Assembly (NCBI GenBank): GCA_964481035.1
Contig: CAYZSE010000134.1
Coordinates: 1-8,236 of the forward strand
Length of the DNA stretch: 8,236 nt
Direction of reading: 5' to 3'
From: JAAAPF01 sp964481035
GTDB lineage: Bacteria; Pseudomonadota; Alphaproteobacteria; Geminicoccales; Geminicoccaceae
The notes beneath the pieces are model-generated. The model was not told where the DNA came from and did not search any database. It worked only from the letters and a program-made list of their open reading frames with translations. Within the stretch, counting starts at the first letter, position 1, and each line of letters starts with the position of its first letter. Of this stretch, positions 1 to 5,581 are shown one piece after another. The position numbers and the translations under genes were made by a program.

Positions 1-92
1 TGATCGAGGCCGCCGACCTCGTGACCGAGATGACGCTGGTCAAGCACCCGTTCCGAGAAGGCGTGCGCGGCCAGCTCGGCATCGAGTTCTGA
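1..92 (+). CDS. cobO: Cob(I)yrinic acid a,c-diamide adenosyltransferase, 3' end only
   Basis: Only the last 29 residues and the stop (90-92) are in the window; the frame begins at base 3. The readable tail has the pieces IEAADLVTEM, VKHPF and GIEF at the very end. These match what I recall of the CobO/BtuR/CobA C-terminus, where 'VKHxF...GxKAQxGIEF' is the family ending. The enzyme transfers the 5'-deoxyadenosyl group of ATP to the cobalt of reduced corrinoids in cytosolic adenosylcobalamin synthesis. The stop lies two bases before the next start, so the gene is probably cotranscribed with the GtrA-like gene, although the functions are unrelated. The nucleotide-binding P-loop part lies outside the window and cannot be checked. 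The call rests on a short but characteristic tail. Confidence 0.82.
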   Translation, partial: IEAADLVTEMTLVKHPFREGVRGQLGIEF

Positions 93-94
93 CG

Positions 95-508
95 ATGCGG
101 GCCCGGGCCACCGGCGCGGCGGCGCCGCGCGCATGGGTTCTGGAGGCCGCGCAGGTCGTTCGCTTCGGCTTCGTCGGCGTGGCCGCGACGGCGTGCCACT
201 ACGCCCTCGCCCTGGCGCTGGCGACCGCCGCGGGCGTGCCGGTGCAGCTCGCCCACATCGGCGGGTTCCTCGGCGCCGTGCCGGTGTCGTTTCTCGGCCA
301 CTACCACTGGACGTTCAAGAGCAGCGCCCGTTACGGCCGGGCGGCGCGCCGCTTTCTCGCCGTCGCCGTCGGCGCCTTCGCGGTCAGCGCTGTCGTCCTG
401 CAGACCTTGGCCATGCTGACGACGTGGGAAGCTTGGGTCGCCATTCTCGTCAGCGTCTTCGTCATCCCCGCGGCCAGCTACGTCATCAACCGGCTGTTCG
501 TGTTCTGA
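95..508 (+). CDS. GtrA family membrane protein (putative polyprenyl-phosphate-sugar flippase)
   Basis: This 137-residue protein has four hydrophobic segments, at about residues 22-43, 52-70, 86-108 and 112-131, which is the usual size and topology of the GtrA family (PF04138). Family landmarks are RFGFVG at 23-28 before helix 1, a 'xWTF' motif (HWTF, 71-74) after helix 2, and an NRLFVF ending at 132-137. The position normally held by Asn in the 'Nrx-WTF' motif is His69 here, a mild departure. GtrA proteins sit in the inner membrane and are thought to translocate polyprenyl-phosphate-linked sugars for O-antigen, teichoic acid or arabinogalactan modification. The gene starts two bases after the cobO stop with no convincing ribosome binding site, so coupled translation is likely. 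Its stop overlaps the next ATG by one base (TGATG), tying it to the GT2 gene. The sugar carried cannot be read from the sequence. Confidence 0.9.
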   Translation: MRARATGAAAPRAWVLEAAQVVRFGFVGVAATACHYALALALATAAGVPVQLAHIGGFLGAVPVSFLGHYHWTFKSSARYGRAARRFLAVAVGAFAVSAVVLQTLAMLTTWEAWVAILVSVFVIPAASYVINRLFVF

Positions 509-1557
509 TGCCCGACCGGAGCCCGAAGACCGCGATGCGAGCCACCCCCACCGAAGCCGTGCGAGCGCACGCCTCGGCGCTCTTGTCGATCGTCGTGCCG
601 GTCTTCAACGAGGCCGACGTCATCGCGCTCTTCCTCGCTCGGCTGGAGCCGGCGCTGGCCGAGGCCCGTGCCGGCCTGGGCCCAGGCGGGCGAACCGAAA
701 TCGTCTTCGTCGACGACGGCAGCCTCGACGACACCGCGGCACGCGTCGCCGCGCACGTCCGGCCCGGCGCCGGCATCCGGCTGGTCAAGCTGTCGCGCAA
801 CTTCGGCAAGGACGCGGCCCTCGCCGCCGGCTTGGCCCATGCGCGCGGCGATGCGGTCGTGCCGATGGATGTCGACCTGCAAGATCCGCCCGAACTCCTG
901 GCGCGGATGGTGGCGGCCTGGCGCGGTGGCGCCAAGGTCGTCAACGCGGTGCGCAACGACCGCCAAGCGGACGGCTGGTTCAAGCGGTCCAGCGCGCGCC
1001 TCTTCTACCGTCTCTACAACCGGCTCGCCGCCTACCCGATCGCCGCCGACGTCGGCGACTTTCGCCTGCTCGACAAGAGCGCCGTCGCCGTCTTGAACCA
1101 GATGCCCGAGCGCATCCGCTTCATGAAGGGCCTCTTCGGCTGGATCGGCTTCAAGCAGGCGACCATCGCCTACAGCCGAGCGCCGCGGGTCGGCGGAACA
1201 TCGAAATGGCGCGCCTGGTCCTTGTGGAACTTCGCGCTCGACGGCATCACCGGCTCGACCACGCTGCCGTTGCGCATCTGGACCTATGTCGGGATCACCA
1301 TCGCCCTCGGCGCGCTCCTCTACGCCGCCTTCATCGTCGTCCGGACGCTCGCGACGGGCATCGACGTGCCCGGCTACGCCTCGCTGCTCACCGTCATGCT
1401 GACCATGGGCGCGTTGAACCTCCTCGCCCTCGGCATCATCGGCGAATATGTCGGCCGGATCGCCGTCGAAGTCCGTGCCCGGCCGCTCTACGTCGTCGAG
1501 GAGGTCGTGGACCCCGACGAGCCGCCGGTCGTCGTCGGGGCCGCCCGCACCGGCTGA
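508..1557 (+). CDS. GT2 family glycosyltransferase, polyprenyl-phosphate sugar transferase type (GtrB/DPM-like)
   Basis: This 349-residue enzyme has an N-terminal GT-A fold and two C-terminal membrane helices, the architecture of GtrB/YfdH-type bactoprenol glucosyltransferases and ArnC. The substrate-binding start is IVVPVFNEAD (about 28-37). VDDGS carries Asp69 and Asp70, RNFGKDAALAAG is at about 98-109, and the metal-binding DVDLQDPPE spans residues 121-129 (Asp121, Asp123, Asp126). RFMKGLFGW lies near 204-212, followed by the amphipathic 'SKWRxWSLxNFALDGI' region. Hydrophobic helices are at about 256-280 and 291-312, ending in GEYVGR. Members transfer a sugar from a nucleotide donor to polyprenyl phosphate at the cytoplasmic face. 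The upstream GtrA gene overlaps by one base, the standard pairing. The start at 508 is chosen for that TGATG overlap. ATG 535 is an alternative, with a GAAGA five bases upstream, and both fit because the domain starts later. The sugar specificity is not visible. Confidence 0.93.
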   Translation: MPDRSPKTAMRATPTEAVRAHASALLSIVVPVFNEADVIALFLARLEPALAEARAGLGPGGRTEIVFVDDGSLDDTAARVAAHVRPGAGIRLVKLSRNFGKDAALAAGLAHARGDAVVPMDVDLQDPPELLARMVAAWRGGAKVVNAVRNDRQADGWFKRSSARLFYRLYNRLAAYPIAADVGDFRLLDKSAVAVLNQMPERIRFMKGLFGWIGFKQATIAYSRAPRVGGTSKWRAWSLWNFALDGITGSTTLPLRIWTYVGITIALGALLYAAFIVVRTLATGIDVPGYASLLTVMLTMGALNLLALGIIGEYVGRIAVEVRARPLYVVEEVVDPDEPPVVVGAARTG

Positions 1558-1567
1558 GGCGCGGACG

Positions 1568-3868
1568 TCAAGGCGCGAGCGCCGCCCGGGCGGCACGCCA
1601 GGGCGCGTAGGCGAACACCACCTCGCGCGCGCCCGCGTCGACCGCCACCGCCTGAAAGAGCACATTGGCGCGATGCAGGGGCCGACGCTCGCCGTCGACC
1701 CAGGCGGCCCAACCGGGATGGCTCATCTCGTGGAAGACGACCCAGGCCGGGCGGTCGGTGGTCATGCGCACCCGGACCCGGTCGGGGCCACGCTCGACGA
1801 CGCGCAGCTCCCCGCGAAACGGGGCGGTCGCGACCTCGGCCGGCGGCGTGGCCCCCTCGATCAACGCCGCGTCGTTGCCGTCGAACGGCGTCAGGGCACC
1901 GCTCTCGAGCAACGCATCCGGGTCGTGCGGGCGCGCGGCCTCGGCGGCGACCAGGACGAGGCGCGGCACCGCGCCCGCGTTCTCGTAGACGTAGGCGTGG
2001 CCGATTCGCCGCGGCTCGGGAAACCGGGCGGCGCTCGCCTCGTCGATCGTCTCCATCGGCGCGCCGAGGACGATGTAGCGCACGCCCAGGAGGTCGGTGA
2101 ACGGGGCGGCGTAGCCGGTCATCAGCGTGCCGAACCGGCGATTGCCCATGCCGCCGCTGTTCTGCAGCGCGCCGGTCGCCTGCTCGTAGCGCGCGTCGCG
2201 CAACGGGTTGTAGCCGAGGATGTTGTCGACGCCGAGGGCGAGCGACGCGTTCTGCCAGGCGCCGCCGAGCCCCAACATCTCGACCCGCATCGGCCCCTCT
2301 TCCGCCTCGACCTCGGCCATCCGCGCCATCACCCAGCGCGCCAGTGGATCGGCGGCGGGATCGTCGAGCGGCGCCACCTCCTCGATCGAGCGGGCGTTGA
2401 GCGGCGTTCCCACGGTGTGCGTCGCGAGGTCGGCGACCGTCACCGCCACGAGCGCCGCGACCACGGTCGCGCGCACGCGCGCGCCGCGGCTCGCCCCCCA
2501 GGCGAGCGCGCCGACCGTGGCCGCGGCGATGAGCGTCGGCACCAGAACGTCGATCCAGGTGTCGGCGAGCCGCCCGTAGGCGAAGGCGAGGCCGAGGGCC
2601 GTGGCGGCGATCACGAGCCAGAGGGCGGCCTCGGCGGCGAGGCGCCAGCCGGGCCCGCCGCGCAGGCCCATCCGCAGGTAGCGGTCGACGACGCCGAGGA
2701 GCGCGAAGGCGAGGCCGAGATTGACCACGAAGCTCGCGTCGGCCGGGCGCTGGTAGAGGTCGAGCCCCGGCACCGTGGTGAAGGCGAGGGCGAAGAACGG
2801 GGTCCGCGTGCCGACGGCGTAGGCCAAGGCCACGAGCGCGACGACGGCACCGAAGCGCGCCCCCGACCCCGCAACGAAGCCCCGAGCGAGCCCCAGCCAC
2901 AGGAGCATCACCGTCGGCACCACGCCGATGGCGACCTGCGTGATCGAGCGGTCGATCGCGAACCCGGTCCAATCGGGTCCGCCCGGCCCCCAATAGGCAT
3001 AAGGAAAGTCGAGCGCCGCGAACAGGTTGGGAAAGGGCAGCGTCAGGAGGCTCGCCCACGGCAGCGAGAGAACCCGGCCGACGTGGTCGGCCGCGAAGCC
3101 GGGACGATTGCTGCCCGCCACATAGGCGACGCTCGCGAGCAGGGGCAGCGCGATGAGCGCGAGCCAGACGGCGACGCCGAGCGCGATCCACGGCAGCGCG
3201 GCGCGCAGCCGACCCAGCGGCTGCGCGTGACCGGCGAGCCAGGCGACGGCGGCGCCGGCGACGACGAAGTGGCCCAGCAGCGCCACGTGATCGCGGTTGA
3301 TCGTCAGCACCGCGAGGACCAGGCCCGTGACCACGGCGCGCCACGGATTGGGCCGCTGGAGCAGCCACTCGACGCTGAGGATGGCCACCGGCAACCAGGC
3401 GTAGCTCAAGAGCAAGAGCGTGTGCTGCGAGCGCGCCATCGCGGAGCCGCCGAAGGCGAAGACGAGCGCCGCGAGCAGCGCCGCGAGCGGGTGCGCCCCG
3501 CGCTTCAGCCCCCAGACCGCGACGGCGAGCGCGCCCAGGAGCAGATGCAGGTTGACGACGAGGTCCATGGCGTGGACCGACGGTGCCGGGTCGAGCCAGG
3601 CCAGGGCGAGGAGGCTCGGCGTCACCACGAGCGACTGCGGGTCGGCGAGCGTCGGCCGCCCGGCGTAGGTCTCCGGCAGCCACGCCGGCCAATCGCCCGA
3701 GGCGAGGTGGCGCGCGACGCCGCGGAGCTGGGCGTAGAAGTGGTTGACCGAATCGAACGGGATGACGAGCCCGTCGAGCCACCAGGGCGTCGTCAAGAGA
3801 AGCCAGGCGACGAGGAGGGCGAGGCCGGTCAGCGCGTAGGGCCGGGCGACGTGGACGCAACCCGTCAT
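1568..3868 (-). CDS. Large polytopic membrane protein, YfhO/GT-C glycosyltransferase-like
   Basis: This 766-residue protein has about 10-12 hydrophobic segments in residues 1-480 and a soluble, probably extracytoplasmic domain of about 280 residues. The first loop holds Asp39 in PFDSVNHF, placed like the catalytic acidic residue of GT-C enzymes. The C-terminus, from HPGWAAWVDGERRP at about 717 through ANVLFQAVAV to EVVFAYAPW, closely follows the ending typical of YfhO-family proteins ('YPGWxAxVDGxxxPxxxxNxxFxxVxVPxGxHxVxFxYxPxxF'). YfhO relatives are linked to glycosylation of lipids or envelope polymers such as lipoteichoic acid using polyprenyl-phosphate sugars; whether that holds here is inference. 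It converges on the GtrA/GT2 pair with a 10-base gap and diverges from the gene at 3947. The start at 3868 is the only ATG before helix 1, but its ribosome binding site is weak (GGTG, 13 bases upstream). A polysaccharide assembly protein of another GT-C family is the alternative. Confidence 0.82.
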   Translation of the reverse strand: MTGCVHVARPYALTGLALLVAWLLLTTPWWLDGLVIPFDSVNHFYAQLRGVARHLASGDWPAWLPETYAGRPTLADPQSLVVTPSLLALAWLDPAPSVHAMDLVVNLHLLLGALAVAVWGLKRGAHPLAALLAALVFAFGGSAMARSQHTLLLLSYAWLPVAILSVEWLLQRPNPWRAVVTGLVLAVLTINRDHVALLGHFVVAGAAVAWLAGHAQPLGRLRAALPWIALGVAVWLALIALPLLASVAYVAGSNRPGFAADHVGRVLSLPWASLLTLPFPNLFAALDFPYAYWGPGGPDWTGFAIDRSITQVAIGVVPTVMLLWLGLARGFVAGSGARFGAVVALVALAYAVGTRTPFFALAFTTVPGLDLYQRPADASFVVNLGLAFALLGVVDRYLRMGLRGGPGWRLAAEAALWLVIAATALGLAFAYGRLADTWIDVLVPTLIAAATVGALAWGASRGARVRATVVAALVAVTVADLATHTVGTPLNARSIEEVAPLDDPAADPLARWVMARMAEVEAEEGPMRVEMLGLGGAWQNASLALGVDNILGYNPLRDARYEQATGALQNSGGMGNRRFGTLMTGYAAPFTDLLGVRYIVLGAPMETIDEASAARFPEPRRIGHAYVYENAGAVPRLVLVAAEAARPHDPDALLESGALTPFDGNDAALIEGATPPAEVATAPFRGELRVVERGPDRVRVRMTTDRPAWVVFHEMSHPGWAAWVDGERRPLHRANVLFQAVAVDAGAREVVFAYAPWRAARAALAP
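1581..1594. repeat. 14-base perfect GC palindrome near convergent gene ends
   Basis: GCCGCCCGGGCGGC is a perfect palindrome within the last codons of the YfhO-like gene, just beyond the stop of the convergent GT2 gene (1555-1557). A stem of up to seven GC pairs could form in either transcript, though with little loop. No T-tract follows on either strand, so it is not a standard intrinsic terminator. It may slow polymerase at this tight convergence, or be a chance result of the GC-rich codons for Arg-Ala-Ala-Arg. Confidence 0.3.
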
Positions 3869-3946
3869 CGACGCCGTGCACCACGCGCTTCCGCGCGCTC
3901 GGGGAAGCCGCTAAGAGATCGGCCGCCATTGCCCGCGAGAGGCCCG
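3869..3946. promoter_or_regulatory. Divergent intergenic region with promoters for both flanking genes (not resolved)
   Basis: These 78 bases separate the leftward YfhO-like gene from the rightward small-membrane-protein/HlyD operon, so promoters for both must lie here or overlap the gene starts. I see no convincing -35/-10 pair. The only relatively AT-rich patch is around 3911-3919 (CTAAGAGAT). A ribosome binding site for the rightward gene, GAGAGG, is at 3937-3942, four bases before its ATG. Confidence 0.4.
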
Positions 3947-4309
3947 ATGTCCGCTTCGATACACCCGCTCGCCCCGCACGATCTGCCGGTCTTCATCGCC
4001 GGTCCCGACGGCGCCGATCCGTTGTTCACCGGCGTCGTCGCGTGCGTGCTCGTGTTTCTTCTCATCCTCGGCAATCTCTATCTGCGCCTGCACGCGCTGC
4101 CCGACATGATGGCGCACCGCGCCAACAGCACGCAGTACCAGATCATCGGCATCCTCACGCTGCTCGCGCTGTTCACCCACAACAACCTGTTCTGGGTCGC
4201 GGCCCTGCTCCTGGCGGCGATGAAGCTGCCCGACCTCGCGACGCCGCTCTACGCGATCGCCCGCTCGCTGGAGAACCTGCGCCCGGGGCGGAAGAGCGGC
4301 GATGCTTGA
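3947..4309 (+). CDS. Small inner-membrane protein, partner of the HlyD-type protein (YiaW/YibI-like layout)
   Basis: This 120-residue protein has hydrophobic stretches at about 26-46 and 65-92, the latter either one long helix or a hairpin broken at HNN (78-80). Between them is the motif RLHALPDMMAHRAN (47-60). A short polar N-terminus rich in Pro and His precedes helix 1, and a basic tail ends the protein. The start at 3947 has GAGAGG four bases upstream. The stop lies inside the next gene (8-base overlap), so the two are translationally coupled. I do not recognise a named family with certainty. The size, position before an HlyD gene and the 'LHxxPxxxAxxRN' stretch between helices resemble, from memory, the DUF3302 proteins YiaW and YibI of E. 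coli, which precede YiaV and YibH. It probably assists assembly of the fusion protein in the inner membrane; this is inferred from context only. Confidence 0.85.
   Translation: MSASIHPLAPHDLPVFIAGPDGADPLFTGVVACVLVFLLILGNLYLRLHALPDMMAHRANSTQYQIIGILTLLALFTHNNLFWVAALLLAAMKLPDLATPLYAIARSLENLRPGRKSGDA
4290..4296 (+). promoter_or_regulatory. Ribosome binding site of the HlyD gene
   Basis: GGAAGAG lies five bases before the ATG at 4302 and inside the 3' end of the small membrane protein gene. It supports this start and hence the full N-terminal hydrophobic segment of the adaptor. Confidence 0.6.
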
Positions 4310-5534
4310 GCTGCTCGTCTGCTCGCTGGTCACGGTCTTCCCGGATTATCTCTACCGCCGCTACGCCCAGGGCAAGCGCCTCGGCCGCGAGATCACGCTG
4401 TTCTCGGTATGGTTCGAGCTGCGCTGGGGGCTCACCGCCTGCTTCATCCTCACCGTCTCGCTGATCACCCTGATCTTCTACTATCACCCGTCGACGGCGA
4501 ACGCGGTGATGTTCTTCCGCACGGTGACGATCCTGCCCGAGACGCCGGGCCGGGTGAGCGAGGTGCACGTCACCAACGGCCAGACGGTCGAGGCGGGCGA
4601 GGTCGTCTTCCGCATGGACGACGGCGCCCAGCGCGCCGCCGTCGTCACCGCGCAGCAGGCGCTCGCCGAGGTCGACGCCGCCCTCGCCATCGCCGACTTC
4701 GAGCTCGCCCAGGCCGAGGGTCGGGTCCAGGAGGCCGAGGGGGCGATCGAGGAGGCGCGCTACGAGCTCGCGCTGAAGGTCGAGGTCAACGAGCGCAACC
4801 CGGACGTCGTCAGCCAGCGCGAGATCCGCCGGCTCGAGAACCTCGTCGTCGCCCGCCAAGGTGCCCTCAAGGCCGCCGTCGCCAACCAGCGCGCCGTCGA
4901 GACCAAGATCTCGACGCTGTTGCCGGCGCAGCGCGCGACCGCCACGGCAGCGCTCGAGCAGGCCGAGGTCGAGCTCGAAAAGACCGTGGTGACCGCGGGC
5001 ACGACGGGCCGCATCGAGCAGTTCGCGCTCCAGCCCGGCGATTATGTGAGCTCGGTGTTGCGCCCGGCCGGCGTGCTCGTCCCGGCGGCGCTCGACCGCG
5101 GCATCATCCAGGCCGGCTTCGGCCAGCTCGCCGCCCAGGTGCTCCATGTCGGCATGGTCGCCGAGGTCGCCTGCTTCTCCCTGCCGTTCACCGTCGTGCC
5201 GATGATCGTCGTCGACATCCAGGACGTCATCCCGGCGGGCCAGTTCCGCCCCGGCGACCAGCTCGTCGAGATCGAGAGCCGCGCCCAGCCCGGCACCGTC
5301 ACGGCTTTTCTGGCACCGCTCTACGACGGCGGCACCGCCGCCATCGCCCCCGGGAGCAAATGCCTCGCCAACGCCTACACCAGCAATCACGACCGGCTCG
5401 CCGACCCCGAGCTGTCGCTCGCCCGGTGGGCGTTCCTGCACGTCGTCGACACCGTGGGCATCGTCCACGCCATCCTGTTGCGGATGCAGGCGCTGTTCTT
5501 GCCGGTGCGCGAGCTGGTCTTCAGCGGCCACTGA
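4302..5534 (+). CDS. HlyD-family membrane fusion (periplasmic adaptor) protein, YiaV/YibH-like
   Basis: This 410-residue protein has a hydrophobic N-terminal segment (2-14), a basic cytoplasmic-looking loop (RRYAQGKRLGRE, 19-30) and a strong membrane helix at about 43-61. The first half-lipoyl motif follows, from Gly83-Arg-Val through Gly99 to FRMD (103-106). A long Ala/Glu/Arg/Gln-rich coiled coil spans about 107-225. The second half-lipoyl motif is at 231-250 (TAGTTGRIEQ then LQPGDYV), and a beta-barrel region starts with IIQAGF. The C-terminus carries an amphipathic stretch (ILLRMQALFLPVRELVF). Such adaptors bridge inner-membrane transporters to outer-membrane channels in efflux or secretion. 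A GGAAGAG at 4290-4296, five bases before the ATG, and the 8-base overlap with the upstream gene support this start. The extra N-terminal segment and the 'LLRM' tail match my memory of YiaV/YibH better than EmrA or AaeA. No transporter gene is adjacent, so the exported substrate is unknown. Confidence 0.92.
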   Translation: MLELLVCSLVTVFPDYLYRRYAQGKRLGREITLFSVWFELRWGLTACFILTVSLITLIFYYHPSTANAVMFFRTVTILPETPGRVSEVHVTNGQTVEAGEVVFRMDDGAQRAAVVTAQQALAEVDAALAIADFELAQAEGRVQEAEGAIEEARYELALKVEVNERNPDVVSQREIRRLENLVVARQGALKAAVANQRAVETKISTLLPAQRATATAALEQAEVELEKTVVTAGTTGRIEQFALQPGDYVSSVLRPAGVLVPAALDRGIIQAGFGQLAAQVLHVGMVAEVACFSLPFTVVPMIVVDIQDVIPAGQFRPGDQLVEIESRAQPGTVTAFLAPLYDGGTAAIAPGSKCLANAYTSNHDRLADPELSLARWAFLHVVDTVGIVHAILLRMQALFLPVRELVFSGH

Positions 5535-5550
5535 GCCGGCCGCATCCGCG

Positions 5551-5581
5551 CGGGGCCGCCCCCGCTCAGGGGCCGGCCCCG
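5551..5581. terminator. GC-rich inverted repeat between convergent genes, possible bidirectional terminator
   Basis: CGGGGCCG (5551-5558) and CGGCCCCG (5574-5581) are exact inverted repeats of 8 bases around a 15-base spacer. The second arm also belongs to a 12-base palindrome, GGGGCCGGCCCC (5569-5580). The structure straddles the 31-base gap between the stops of the HlyD gene and the convergent phosphoesterase gene, where a terminator serving both would sit. There is no T-run on either side, so it may be a weak or Rho-assisted site, or simply GC-rich chance. Confidence 0.35.

Noticed and set aside
133..507. Extension of the GT2 frame upstream to 133
   Set aside because: These codons overlap the GtrA gene in another frame and give an Arg-rich sequence. 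The enzyme begins naturally at 508 or 535.
1488..3929. Second long leftward frame overlapping the YfhO-like gene
   Set aside because: It is Arg/Ala-rich low-complexity translation without motifs. The frame of the 766-residue protein has coherent membrane helices and the family C-terminus.
1448..3946. Very long rightward open frame antisense to the YfhO-like gene, merging into the 120-residue membrane protein
   Set aside because: Its translation is rich in Arg, Gly, Glu, Asp and His, with no domain or hydrophobic pattern, as expected for the reverse strand of a GC-rich gene. Only the last part, from 3947, has a ribosome binding site and membrane-protein character.
4173..5531. Leftward 452-codon frame antisense to the HlyD gene
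   Set aside because: It is Asp/Glu/Arg/Leu-rich reverse-strand translation; the sense frame has all adaptor features and a good start.
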